The notes beneath the pieces were generated by a model, which had not been told where the DNA came from, ran no database searches, and was given only the letters and a program-made list of their open reading frames with translations. The position numbers were made by a program, and so were the translations under genes. 64,000 bases of DNA from assembly GCF_002101335.1 (NCBI RefSeq), contig NZ_CP020773.1:1178001-1242000 (forward strand). Reading direction: 5' to 3'. Below, piece after piece: positions 1 to 8,449 of the stretch. The first letter of the stretch is position 1. Every line of letters starts with the position of its first letter. Source of the DNA: Staphylococcus lutrae. Lineage in GTDB: Bacteria > Bacillota > Bacilli > Staphylococcales > Staphylococcaceae.

Positions 1-15
1 GATGGAAGTGAATCT

Positions 16-70
16 AGAGTGGACAACAAAACCTTAATGACTCATCAGGTTTCGTTAGCCACTCTTTTTA
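16..70 (+). terminator. Rho-independent terminator of a gene left of the window
   Basis: AGAGTGG (16-22) pairs with CCACTCT (59-65), an inner AAACCT/AGGTTT pair extends the hairpin, and a short T run follows. It would end a plus-strand gene outside the window. Confidence 0.5.
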
Positions 71-158
71 TCGTTATTCCTCTTGATTCATATGTTAAGA
101 TAACCACGGTTTAAGTTGCTAATCTAATTAACCTATTTGTTCCACTGTCATGACGTGT

Positions 159-1127
159 TTATTGTGAAATGTTCATCGTCACTGTACGCCAACTCCGATA
201 GAGATACGCACTATAACGATATAAAACATAAATGACCATCACAAACGCGAGCGACAATTCAAAAACGACCAATCCTCCAAATAACGGATGATGAATGACG
301 CCAAGTTGCCAAACACTGTTTGAAACGGTCGCGCTGATGACCAATGGAAAAGTAAATGCGGCATAACTCGGATAAAATGGCAACTTCAACAACTGTGGTA
401 AATGGGCAATCGCAATAAAGTAAGAAAGTTGTGAGATTGTGTAAAGTATTATGACAAAGCCATAATGATGCTGTTCAACAACAACAAAATAGCCTGCCAA
501 GCAAAGCGAACCTGGCGTCGATAAAATAATAATCAGCGGTTTAAAACCTTCAACTAAATCACGATAAATCACAATTTTAGCCACGATAAACGGTAGTAAA
601 ATTAAATATCCAATAAATGAAATCCACAACATCCATTGCCCTAAAATAATGGCATTAAAATGTGGCGCTGTCACAGTAATCATACCAAATCCTACAAACG
701 GGATGAACCAACTGGGAAAAAGTGTCTCCATCGACAAAGAAGTTTTAAAAACCATTTTTATAATAAATTTAATGGATAGCACGGTATGTAGCACAATTGC
801 AGCCCCCCATAACACAAGGGATAACTGTTCAAAAGCAGGTAGCGCGTGCAATAAAACACAAAAAAGCATCATTGACATACTAAATGTCGGAAATACCGAT
901 AATATCACAGGTTGATGCAGCTGTTGCAGACAATCCTGTGGTACCAAGAAAACTTTCAAATGTAACAACAACGCAATCAAACTGGCCAAACATACAAAGA
1001 CAAAAGCGATGTCGTCCCATTGTAATGATGATAAAAATATACCACAAGATAATAAAGCAAGCATTAAACCGCTCATTGGCAACGGAATCACTTCTAAATA
1101 TTGTATCCATCTTTTTTTATCCATCAT
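159..1127 (-). CDS. TDT-family (TehA/SLAC1-like) membrane transporter
   Basis: This 322-residue protein is almost entirely hydrophobic, with about ten predicted membrane spans, and has the length and span pattern of the tellurite-resistance/dicarboxylate transporter (TDT) family. Members carry C4-dicarboxylates, sulfite or small anions through a SLAC1-like fold. The N-terminal segment runs from a charged MMDKKRW into IPLPMSGLMLALLSCG, typical of the first helix. An AAGGAG box sits five bases before the first of two adjacent ATG codons, so the start is 1127 or 1124. No substrate can be read from the sequence. It is divergent from the alcohol dehydrogenase at 1394 across about 270 bases that contain a Rex-like operator, so redox control of both genes is possible. 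Confidence 0.75.
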   Translation of the reverse strand: MMDKKRWIQYLEVIPLPMSGLMLALLSCGIFLSSLQWDDIAFVFVCLASLIALLLHLKVFLVPQDCLQQLHQPVILSVFPTFSMSMMLFCVLLHALPAFEQLSLVLWGAAIVLHTVLSIKFIIKMVFKTSLSMETLFPSWFIPFVGFGMITVTAPHFNAIILGQWMLWISFIGYLILLPFIVAKIVIYRDLVEGFKPLIIILSTPGSLCLAGYFVVVEQHHYGFVIILYTISQLSYFIAIAHLPQLLKLPFYPSYAAFTFPLVISATVSNSVWQLGVIHHPLFGGLVVFELSLAFVMVIYVLYRYSAYLYRSWRTVTMNISQ

Positions 1128-1201
1128 ATTCGCTCCTTCATGTTGAAATCAACGCCCTTATTCTCCCTCATTATAGCAATAAAACTCTCGAGAATTTTAT
1201 C

Positions 1202-1219
1202 TTGTGATACATTTCACAA
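1202..1219. promoter_or_regulatory. Rex-like redox operator
   Basis: TTGTGATACATTTCACAA is an 18-base near-palindrome (TTGTGA-N6-TCACAA). It matches the staphylococcal Rex consensus TTGTGAAW4TTCACAA except at two central positions. It lies between the divergent transporter and alcohol dehydrogenase genes. Rex is known to repress fermentative alcohol dehydrogenases until NADH rises. Confidence 0.6.
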
Positions 1220-1331
1220 TATCGAAACATTTATATCCTTATAATATAAGAAGCCTTGAAAAACATATACTTATTGATAAATAACATCATTATAAATACG
1301 TTAATTTTTAAATTATATTTCCGTACGATTG

Positions 1332-1369
1332 TTGACATTTTTTATAAAATAGTGAGAAAATAATGTCAA
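1332..1369. repeat. Inverted repeat before the alcohol dehydrogenase
   Basis: TTGACATT (1332-1339) and AATGTCAA (1362-1369) form a perfect 8-base inverted repeat separated by 22 bases, just before the ribosome-binding site. The left arm contains a TTGACA -35 hexamer, but I find no well-spaced -10. It could be an operator. Confidence 0.35.
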
Positions 1370-1393
1370 ATCATAATTAGAGGTGAAACAATA

Positions 1394-2434
1394 ATGAAAG
1401 CACTCGTATATCGTGGTCCAGGTGAAAAAGAATGGATTGAAGTAGATAAGCCGTTATTACAAAAGCCAACTGATGTCATTGTTAAAATCACTAAAACAAC
1501 TATTTGTGGAACAGATTTACACATTTTAAAGGGAGATGTCCCTGCCGTGACGGATGGACGTATTTTAGGTCACGAAGGTGTGGGCATTGTTGATGAAGTC
1601 GGCGATGCCGTCACACAATTTAAAAAAGGAGATAAAGTGATTATTTCAGCGATTACCTCTTGCGGTTCGTGTTACTACTGTAAAAAACAATTGCAAGCTC
1701 ATTGCGAAGATGGTGGCTGGATTTTAGGACACTTAATCGATGGAACACAGGCAGAATATGTGCGCATTCCACACGCGGACAACAGCTTGCATCGTGTACC
1801 TGATGCTGCAAATGATGAAGCACTTGTAATGTTAAGTGATATTTTACCAACCAGTTTTGAAGTCGGAACACTCAGTTCGAACGTCAACCCTGGTGATACG
1901 GTCGCTATTGTCGGTGCAGGTCCCATCGGCTTGGCTGCAGTGCTTACGGCTCAATTTTACTCACCAGCAGAAATTATTATGATTGATTTAGATGACAATC
2001 GTTTACAAGCTTCTTTAGATTTAGGTGCTACTGCTACAATTAACAGTACGAAAGAAAATGTATTAGAAAAAATTAAATCTCTTACAGAAGGTCGTGGCGT
2101 AGATGTGGCAATGGAAGCAGTAGGAATCCCTGCGACATTTGAACTTTGTCAAGATATTATTAGTCCAGGTGGACGTATTGCTAACATTGGTGTGCACGGT
2201 ACAAAAGTTGATTTACACCTTGAAGAATTATGGATTAAAAACATCTCGATTACGACAGGTCTCGTTAGTGCATATTCTACGCCATTGTTACTTAAAACCG
2301 TTGAGTCTGGTAAAGTTCAACCAGAAAAACTCATCACACATCGCTTTAAGTTAGACGATATGTTAGAAGCTTATGAAGTATTTAGTAATGCAGCACAAGA
2401 AGGGACATTGAAAGTTATTATTTCCAATGAGTAA
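1394..2434 (+). CDS. Zinc-dependent medium-chain alcohol dehydrogenase
   Basis: This is a 346-residue medium-chain dehydrogenase/reductase. Catalytic zinc ligands appear in CGTDLH (about residue 38) and GHEGVG (about 60). The structural-zinc loop CGSCYYCKKQLQAHC (about 92-106) has all four cysteines. A Rossmann NAD(P) motif VAIVGAGPIGLAA lies near residue 175. It should oxidise or reduce a primary or secondary alcohol/aldehyde pair; the exact substrate is not readable. The start is preceded by AGAGGTG eight bases upstream. The upstream region has a Rex-like palindrome and an inverted repeat, and a strong hairpin terminator follows, so it looks monocistronic. Induction under fermentative conditions is inferred from the operator. 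Confidence 0.85.
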   Translation: MKALVYRGPGEKEWIEVDKPLLQKPTDVIVKITKTTICGTDLHILKGDVPAVTDGRILGHEGVGIVDEVGDAVTQFKKGDKVIISAITSCGSCYYCKKQLQAHCEDGGWILGHLIDGTQAEYVRIPHADNSLHRVPDAANDEALVMLSDILPTSFEVGTLSSNVNPGDTVAIVGAGPIGLAAVLTAQFYSPAEIIMIDLDDNRLQASLDLGATATINSTKENVLEKIKSLTEGRGVDVAMEAVGIPATFELCQDIISPGGRIANIGVHGTKVDLHLEELWIKNISITTGLVSAYSTPLLLKTVESGKVQPEKLITHRFKLDDMLEAYEVFSNAAQEGTLKVIISNE

Positions 2435-2527
2435 TCACACTTCTATCTACTGATATGATTTAATGAAGCATTGATGACGCATGTCATAGACTGTCACATC
2501 TTTCTGTTTAAGTCTCTATCAGTCTTT

Positions 2528-2587
2528 AAGTGGCAGACAGTATGCGGGATGTCTATCCGTACACTGACTGTCACTTGTATTTTTTTA
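2528..2587 (+). terminator. Terminator of the alcohol dehydrogenase gene
   Basis: AAGTGGCAGACAGT at 2528 pairs, with two mismatches, with ACTGACTGTCACTT ending at 2576. A T-rich tract (GTATTTTTTT) follows. The rest of the 2435-2788 gap shows nothing else I can name. Confidence 0.7.
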
Positions 2588-2788
2588 AACTAAACAGACA
2601 CCGCACATCCAGATAATAACCGTTTTTATTCTTAATGTGCACCTCCTCAATATATAAAAAAACAGCAAAGCCTAGCCACACTTATTATGATGCTAAAACA
2701 TCGCCTCTTTTGGTGGCGCCACGAGACTCATGTTACATATACGAAACATACATCAAAATGGAACCACACCTCCGTTGAATAATGGTAA

Positions 2789-3559
2789 TCAAAACTTTAA
2801 AGACCAGTACTCTATCCGATTTAAAAAAGCCATAATATTTCTCGCTTCATTTAATAGTGCTGTTTGTATCTCCTCTAATCCTTTATCTAATAAACGACTT
2901 TTAGGTCCTGAAATGCTTAAAGCCGCACGCATTTGACCCGTCCCATCAAAAATAGGCGTAGCGATACACATCAAACCATACTCATATTCTTCACAACTCA
3001 ACGCAATATGTGGATGTCTACGCATCATTAATTCTTTTTTAAAGTCATGGAATTTCGTTTTAGTATACATCGTACGCGCCTCTGCCATTTCAAAATACGC
3101 CTTGAGTTTCTCATTCGAAAACGTTTCTAAAAATAATTTACCTATGCTTGAACTGTGTAATGAAGCTGTATGCGTGAGCTCTGTTTGCAATCGATACTGT
3201 TGACCATATTCTGTATGTAAGATGCAAATTTTTTGTTCTACCAATACACCTACATTAACTGCTTCCCCCGTACAAATAACAAGTTGATGCATAAATGGTT
3301 GAATATGCTTGACAAATACATCTTTCCACTTTAATTGATTTTGATACTTCAACAGATGATAGCCTAAAGCATACATATCATTGTGATCTTGGATGACTAT
3401 ATTTAAATCACGCAATGTTCTTAAATATCTACACACTGTACTTTTCGGTAAATTTGTAGCACGCGCTATCCCACTAACACCTAATTTTTCATGTTCCTCC
3501 AGTACATCTAGAATTTCAAAAGCTTGAATAATCGTTTTTATGGGCATATATTTAATCAT
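2789..3559 (-). CDS. IclR-family transcriptional regulator
   Basis: This 256-residue protein has the two-domain IclR layout. An N-terminal winged helix (about residues 5-65) contains GVSGIARATNLPKSTVCRYLRTL. A C-terminal effector domain has the family motifs HTASLHSSSIGKLFL, ALSCEEYEYGLMCIATPIFD and RAALSISGP. The start is set at ATG 3559 because GAGAGGAGAATTAAT precedes it; an upstream in-frame extension of 17 hydrophobic residues lacks a ribosome-binding site. It is convergent with the alcohol dehydrogenase and divergent from yceI. IclR proteins often control an adjacent catabolic gene, but no clear partner operon is visible, so the target and ligand are unknown. Confidence 0.85.
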   Translation of the reverse strand: MIKYMPIKTIIQAFEILDVLEEHEKLGVSGIARATNLPKSTVCRYLRTLRDLNIVIQDHNDMYALGYHLLKYQNQLKWKDVFVKHIQPFMHQLVICTGEAVNVGVLVEQKICILHTEYGQQYRLQTELTHTASLHSSSIGKLFLETFSNEKLKAYFEMAEARTMYTKTKFHDFKKELMMRRHPHIALSCEEYEYGLMCIATPIFDGTGQMRAALSISGPKSRLLDKGLEEIQTALLNEARNIMAFLNRIEYWSLKF

Positions 3560-3822
3560 ATTAATTCTCCTCTCTTTATATAAAAATAGAAAAAATAGTA
3601 ATATTATCAAATAGTTATTTTTTATGCTACACTCATCCGATTAAAACACTGGCCAGATATATCTCCCTATTTTTAAAGTTATTTTCATTAAATTCAACAT
3701 TGTCATATACTAAAGGTGCCATGCTTCTGATGAATATACTTGTCGTACGCTTTTCCTTTACAGGTTATAACATCTTTGGTATATTTTTTATATCAATAAA
3801 ATATATTATGGAGGCGTTTTTT

Positions 3823-4338
3823 ATGACAACACTTAAATTTGATCCAGTTCACAGTTCACTAGAATTTTCAGTTAAACACTTAATGGTTTCTAAAATTAGA
3901 GGAACTTTTAATAATTATTCAGTAGATGTGGCTGGTGATATGAATGACTTGAGCTCACTTCAAGCTGTAACTACTATTGAAGTAGATTCCATTGATACAA
4001 AAAATGAAAATCGTGATAATCACTTAAAATCTGCTGATTTCTTCAATACTGAAGTATATCCAAATATTACTTTTAAAACTAAAAACGTAACAAACAATAC
4101 AATCACTGGTGAATTAACAATTGGTGGTCATACAAATGAAGAAACTTTCGAGTTTAAAAGCCATGGAATCAGCAAAAATCCCCTTTCTGGAAGTAAAGTA
4201 ACGGGATTTTCAGTTTCAGGTGTCATCAATCGTGAGAAATATGGTATCAATTTCAATCAAGTTTTAGAAACTGGCGGTGTAATGATTAGTCAAGAAGTTA
4301 CATTTGAATTCAATGGAGAATTTGCTATTGAAGGATAA
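3823..4338 (+). CDS. YceI-family lipocalin-like protein
   Basis: This 171-residue protein spans a whole YceI domain. It opens with LKFDPVHSSLEFSVKHLMVSKIRGTF and contains TIEVDSIDTKNENRDNHLKS, FFNTEVYPNITF and GELTIGGHT, all family hallmarks. YceI proteins are eight-stranded barrels that bind polyisoprenoids or related amphiphiles. No signal peptide is seen, so it is probably cytoplasmic. The start is ATG 3823, with GGAGG eight bases upstream; the reading frame is open to 3700 but that part is unlikely to be translated. It appears monocistronic, with a hairpin terminator after it. Confidence 0.88.
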   Translation: MTTLKFDPVHSSLEFSVKHLMVSKIRGTFNNYSVDVAGDMNDLSSLQAVTTIEVDSIDTKNENRDNHLKSADFFNTEVYPNITFKTKNVTNNTITGELTIGGHTNEETFEFKSHGISKNPLSGSKVTGFSVSGVINREKYGINFNQVLETGGVMISQEVTFEFNGEFAIEG

Positions 4339-4369
4339 TTTTTTGAATAACATAGGGATTTGATACTTT

Positions 4370-4406
4370 AAAGGGGGCATAATTATGATGTCCTCCTTTT
4401 TTGAGC
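4370..4406 (+). terminator. Terminator of the yceI-like gene
   Basis: AAAGGGGGCAT and ATGTCCTCCTTT form an imperfect hairpin with a run of T residues after it. The rest of the 4339-4666 gap holds no supportable gene. Confidence 0.6.
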
Positions 4407-4666
4407 AGTGCGAAATACCGCTTCATGTTTGACATGTACACATACCAAACAAGTGTTAGCCTAACTTATAATCAGATAAAGTGTGTGATTACTAAACTGC
4501 TATATCTTTTCTTTCGATTTGGAGAAATATTCAAGAATACGGCCTTAGCTTCCATTAATATTATGATTCAATCACAATTTATGTCCAAGAACATTTCCTA
4601 AGTCACGTTTACGATACCTATGCATTATTCTTAATTTGCCAATCTTATCTAAAGGGGGTCACAACA

Positions 4667-5101
4667 ATGATAGTCATCTTAATTATATTAGCAGTTATCG
4701 TTTTAGCCATCTTACTCTTTTTGAACAGTAAATTAAATCAAATGCGCCGTGAGATGACCGGTTTACCGATTTCCGCAAAATTTCCAATACGACAAAGTTT
4801 ACAGCTTGATAGACAATATATGATGATCGTCAGCACACAATGTAGCGTTTGTCAGCGTATTTTTCAATCTTTAAAAAGCAAAACTTCTCTGGACTCACTT
4901 TACCTCGTTTTTAAAGAAGATACCCAGACTGTACAGCAATTCATCGTGCAACACCCACATTTAAAAAAAGTACATATCATCAGTGATATTGAGCCACAAC
5001 AGTTATATATTCAAACGACACCGCTCACATATACTGTCAATCGCACAGGTCACATCATAAAAAAACAAGCCGTCGTCAGTTTAAAAGAACTTGGCTTATA
5101 A
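4667..5101 (+). CDS. Membrane-anchored thioredoxin-like protein with a CxxC motif
   Basis: This 144-residue protein has one N-terminal membrane helix (about residues 2-20). A thioredoxin-like domain follows, with STQCSVCQRIF (cysteines near 64 and 67) after a beta strand. Near the C terminus, QTTPLTYTVNRTGHI fits the cis-proline loop and the following strand of the thioredoxin fold. Its topology suggests a thiol-disulfide reaction at the outer membrane face, or use as a membrane-bound reductant. A ribosome-binding site (AAAGGGGGTCAC) precedes the ATG. It stands alone, so its partner is unknown. The family call rests on motif pattern only. Confidence 0.55.
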   Translation: MIVILIILAVIVLAILLFLNSKLNQMRREMTGLPISAKFPIRQSLQLDRQYMMIVSTQCSVCQRIFQSLKSKTSLDSLYLVFKEDTQTVQQFIVQHPHLKKVHIISDIEPQQLYIQTTPLTYTVNRTGHIIKKQAVVSLKELGL

Positions 5102-5394
5102 TATCAATATTTATGTTATGCGCATAATTCTTCTGTAGAAAGACACTTTTAAACAAGGTTTCAATATTTCACAAGACACATGTTAGACAAAAAATGATAT
5201 CTCATGCAACCGATAACCCCGTTAAAACTTATATTAACCATTATTGAACAACTCGAGTAATGCTTTATCGGTTGCATCTTTTCTTAAAATGCTCTCAGTA
5301 ACAACTCAAATCATACATACACCTTCTGAACGTACTATATATAGCGTTCGTCCTCACTTCATTCATTAAGACTTTAATCATTTTGCGGTTTTGA

Positions 5395-5789
5395 CTGATA
5401 AAATAATGTCAGTGGCAAGTGCTATCATCGTAATATCGCTTTTAAAATCGATTCAAATCCCCATCCATGTATCATAACATTTTACAGTGCTTCATATGTA
5501 TAATACAGTGATATGAGAGACGCAATACCTTGCAAAATACGATGCATTCCTAAACTGGAATTAAACCAGCAAACAAAACTTGTGGAATGATTACGCGTCA
5601 AATAAATTGAATCATTTTAAATTCTGGCATTGCGAAAGTAGACCATACAATACCCAATGTTAATGAGACAAGTGTCGCCATTAATGTCAGCAAGATGACA
5701 TCGCCTAACTGATTATTCACGCCATCTAACACGCTTTTGGAACCAAAAATTTTCATTCTCATATCCTCAATTTTAATCGTCGTATTCAT
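5395..5789 (-). pseudogene. Remnant of an ABC-2 type transporter permease gene
   Basis: Reading the minus strand from 5789 gives a membrane segment (QLGDVILLTLMATLVSLTLG). It ends FAMPEFKMIQFI and then a TGA stop at 5598-5600. The same frame goes on with RVIIPQVLFAGLIPV, a stop, GMHRILQGIASLISLYYTYEAL, a stop, and NVMIHGWGFESI. This order (IIPQ..F.GLIP, a leucine-rich turn, LYY..AL, NVMI.GWG) is typical of the last helices of ABC-2 permeases. At least three in-frame stops and the missing 5' part show a decayed gene. No ATPase gene is nearby. The remaining 5102-5968 sequence holds no gene I can support. Confidence 0.6.
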
Positions 5790-5911
5790 CCCCCCATTTC
5801 CACGCCTCTAATAAGCGAATGTTCATTAAAAACTTTCACATTTCAACACCGAAACACTCTTTCTAGCTATTGAAGGCAAACCGTACACTAATCCGCTCCG
5901 CCTCGTTCAAT

Positions 5912-5955
5912 ATAAAATAAGACAGATGAAACGCCATTACAGCCGCTCATCTGTC
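5912..5955 (-). terminator. Terminator of the aga operon
   Basis: On the minus strand GACAGATGA (5947-5955) pairs with TCATCTGTC (5921-5929), followed by TTATTTTAT. It lies just after the stop codon of the deacetylase gene, the last of the operon. Confidence 0.75.
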
Positions 5956-5968
5956 CATATCTTACCTA

Positions 5969-7126
5969 CTATTCATTTATTTCATGAACATAACCCATCT
6001 TCACCGTTTGATACACACGAATCTCATCATCCACAATCACAAGATCCGCATCCTTTCCAACTGCAATACTTCCTTTACACTCATCAATTTTCAATGCCTT
6101 CGCTTGGTTCAAACTGGTCACTGGCCACAATGTCTCCAAATGTTCGCCTGTGAACGCCATCAAATTGTGCAAACCTTCATTCATTTTCAAAATACTTCCC
6201 GCTAAAGAGCCAGATTCTAAATGCGCTTCCTTGCCTCTGACAATAACAACTTGCCCACCTAATTCGTAATCTCCTTCCGGCATACCTTTTGCACGCATTG
6301 CATCAGTAATCAAATACATCTTTTTAGATCCTTTTTGTTGAAAAGCGATTGCCACAGACTGTGGGTGTGAATGGACACCATCAACAATTAACTCGGTACT
6401 CAATTGTGCATTCGTCCATGCTGCACCAAACATTCCCGGGTTTCTATGGTGAAAACCGACCCCAGCATTGTACAAATGTGTGACATGCTTTACACCATCT
6501 TGGACGGCAACATTGGCCTGATCAAAGTCAACCTCTGTATGACCCATTGAAAAAATCATCTCATTTTTCAACGTTTGAATCACTTCTCGGGCACCTTCAA
6601 CTTCCGGCGCAATCGTCACAATTTTAATCAGTCCACCCGCTGTTTTTTGAAAATGTTGTAACAATTCAACAGTCGGTCTCTGAATAAACTTTGGATTTTG
6701 TGCACCAATTTTATTTTCAGAGATAAAAGGCCCTTCTAAGTGAATCCCTCCTATTTCTGCCGCCTGAGTGATATCTTGTTGTTGATGGTACGTGCGGATA
6801 TTACGGAGTGCCTTTTCAATCGCTTCTTGGGACTGTGTCATCGTCGTTGCAAGAAAAGTCGTCGTTCCCTCTGATAGTAAGCGTTCAGCTAAATGTTTTA
6901 ACCCCTCATACGAGGCATCCATGGCATCTTCACCATATCCACCATGTATATGGATATCAATAAAACCGGGCAAGATATGACGACCCTTTGCATCTACCAC
7001 ATCTAAATCACCCGTATACGTCCCCGATTCAATTGCTTTGATTTTACCGTCTTCGATAATGAGATAGCCTTTTGAAATCACCGCTGCTTCTGTGTAAATG
7101 ACACCATTGATTATTGCATATGCCAT
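5969..7126 (-). CDS. agaA: N-acetylgalactosamine/N-acetylglucosamine-6-phosphate deacetylase
   Basis: This 385-residue amidohydrolase removes the acetyl group from a 6-phosphorylated N-acetylhexosamine. Metal and catalytic motifs are intact: PGFIDIHIHGGYG (about 55), HLEGPF (metal-binding Glu), GHTEVDF and HLYNAG (metal-binding His) and LITDAMRA (catalytic Asp). Family members are NagA or AgaA. Its place as last gene of an operon with agaS and a galactosamine-type PTS argues for GalNAc-6-P as substrate, giving galactosamine-6-P for AgaS, but GlcNAc-6-P cannot be excluded. AAGAAGG precedes ATG 7126, which lies 30 bases after the PTS IIA stop. A hairpin terminator follows. Confidence 0.85.
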   Translation of the reverse strand: MAYAIINGVIYTEAAVISKGYLIIEDGKIKAIESGTYTGDLDVVDAKGRHILPGFIDIHIHGGYGEDAMDASYEGLKHLAERLLSEGTTTFLATTMTQSQEAIEKALRNIRTYHQQQDITQAAEIGGIHLEGPFISENKIGAQNPKFIQRPTVELLQHFQKTAGGLIKIVTIAPEVEGAREVIQTLKNEMIFSMGHTEVDFDQANVAVQDGVKHVTHLYNAGVGFHHRNPGMFGAAWTNAQLSTELIVDGVHSHPQSVAIAFQQKGSKKMYLITDAMRAKGMPEGDYELGGQVVIVRGKEAHLESGSLAGSILKMNEGLHNLMAFTGEHLETLWPVTSLNQAKALKIDECKGSIAVGKDADLVIVDDEIRVYQTVKMGYVHEINE

Positions 7127-7156
7127 AGTATACCTTCTTTACTTTAATTTGATTGA

Positions 7157-7558
7157 TTATTCATCATCGTCGTCATCGTCTTGCGTTAACATCGTGTTGA
7201 CGTGAATCACACCTTCTTGCGCTTTTTGCACATAATCCGGTTCTTCACCAATCATTTTACCATTAATATAGCTGATTACCATGGGTAAACTCATACCAAC
7301 GTACAGGTTCAAATCTTCACCATTCATGATTTTTTTAGCTACTGTATTCGCCGGTGTTCCTCCTAATAAGTCAGCAAATACAGTGACTTCATCCCCTTCA
7401 TCTATCCACGCATCAAACGCATGCTCAAAATCTTCTGGCCCCATTTCAGGCTTTAATGCGACAGTATAAAGCCCTTCTTGTGGCCCGAGAATCATTTCTA
7501 CACTATCTTTTAATCCTTCACAAAATGTACCATGACTAACAAGAATTAACTTTTCCAC
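7157..7558 (-). CDS. agaF: PTS mannose-family IIA component (galactosamine/galacto-N-biose type)
   Basis: This is a small cytoplasmic IIA protein of the mannose PTS family. The phosphorylated histidine sits in LILVSHGTFCEGL near the N terminus. Later motifs VFADLLGGTPANTVAKKI and LYVGMSLPMVIS are typical of EIIA-Man. The C terminus is a short acidic tail (DDDDDDE). I take GTG 7558 as start because GGTGGAG lies six bases before it; an upstream in-frame GTG at 7570 is also possible. It passes phosphate from HPr to the IIB subunit encoded upstream in the operon. Gene order IIB-IIC-IID-IIA is that of E. coli agaVWEF and of pneumococcal gadVWEF. Confidence 0.85.
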   Translation of the reverse strand: MEKLILVSHGTFCEGLKDSVEMILGPQEGLYTVALKPEMGPEDFEHAFDAWIDEGDEVTVFADLLGGTPANTVAKKIMNGEDLNLYVGMSLPMVISYINGKMIGEEPDYVQKAQEGVIHVNTMLTQDDDDDDE

Positions 7559-7578
7559 CGAATACTCCACCTCTTAAA

Positions 7579-8433
7579 TTAAATCTTTGTGATTACACCT
7601 AGTGCAGACAATATAATAGAAACAATAATTACAATGAAAATTGCGCGTGTTGAATTCATATTTTTACGTCCTAAAAGCCAATACACTGCAAACACAATTA
7701 ACAAGGGTAACAATCTCGGCAAAATCATATTCGCATTATCTTGGATTTTAACTGTTAAGTCACCAATTTTAGGTTGCCACGCAAATTGTACGCGGATCAT
7801 TGTCGCAACAAGCGCACCAACCATGAAAACCCCGAGTAAAGTGGCTGCATTCGTTAATGATTCAAGACGATGTTGCATTGTCGTTACTAACGAAATCCCT
7901 TCTTTATAAGCAAACTTTAATTGTTTCCATCTAAACACGATAATGACCAACATCGCAACAAACCATAGCAAGGCACCAAAAGGGTTGCCGTCTTGTGCCA
8001 TATTGGCTGCAATCGCACCGAATATCGTAGGGATAAGTGAACCGAAAATCGCATCCCCCACTGCGGCAAATGGTCCCATCAAGCCTACTTTGATCCCTTT
8101 GACCGATTCTTTTGCTGCAAACTGCTCTTTTTCTTCCATTGCAATATCAATACCTGTAATAATTGTATTAAAGAAATTACTCGTATTAAAGAATTGCGCA
8201 TGGGTCCTCATCATTTCTTGAAGTTCAGGTGAATCGTCACCATATATTTTACGCAATTGCGGAAGGATTGTGAACAAATAACCTGAACCTTGCATCCGTT
8301 CATAGTTCCAACCTAATTGGAAGAAAAGTAAACTACGTAGATTGATTTGTCTAAAATCTTTATCTGTTAGTTGATATGGCGTTTGAGGGGGGCGTCCTGT
8401 TAATTTGACATTTTTTTCAGGGTTTTGAGACAT
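7579..8433 (-). CDS. agaE: PTS mannose-family IID component
   Basis: This 284-residue subunit forms the membrane channel with IIC. It opens with a cytoplasmic part containing LRSLLFFQLGWNYERMQGSGYL, the strong IID signature. A second motif, KVGLMGPFAAVGDAIFGSLIPT, lies mid-protein, and C-terminal membrane spans follow. The start is ATG 8433 because AAGGGGAAG precedes it by five bases. The frame is open further upstream but overlaps the IIC gene, whose stop is at 8450. The close packing implies translational coupling. Confidence 0.88.
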   Translation of the reverse strand: MSQNPEKNVKLTGRPPQTPYQLTDKDFRQINLRSLLFFQLGWNYERMQGSGYLFTILPQLRKIYGDDSPELQEMMRTHAQFFNTSNFFNTIITGIDIAMEEKEQFAAKESVKGIKVGLMGPFAAVGDAIFGSLIPTIFGAIAANMAQDGNPFGALLWFVAMLVIIVFRWKQLKFAYKEGISLVTTMQHRLESLTNAATLLGVFMVGALVATMIRVQFAWQPKIGDLTVKIQDNANMILPRLLPLLIVFAVYWLLGRKNMNSTRAIFIVIIVSIILSALGVITKI

Positions 8434-8449
8434 TTTTTCTTCCCCTTGT

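Noticed and set aside
4401..4601. 66-residue plus-strand frame after yceI
   Set aside because: It starts inside the yceI terminator, has no ribosome-binding site and resembles nothing known.
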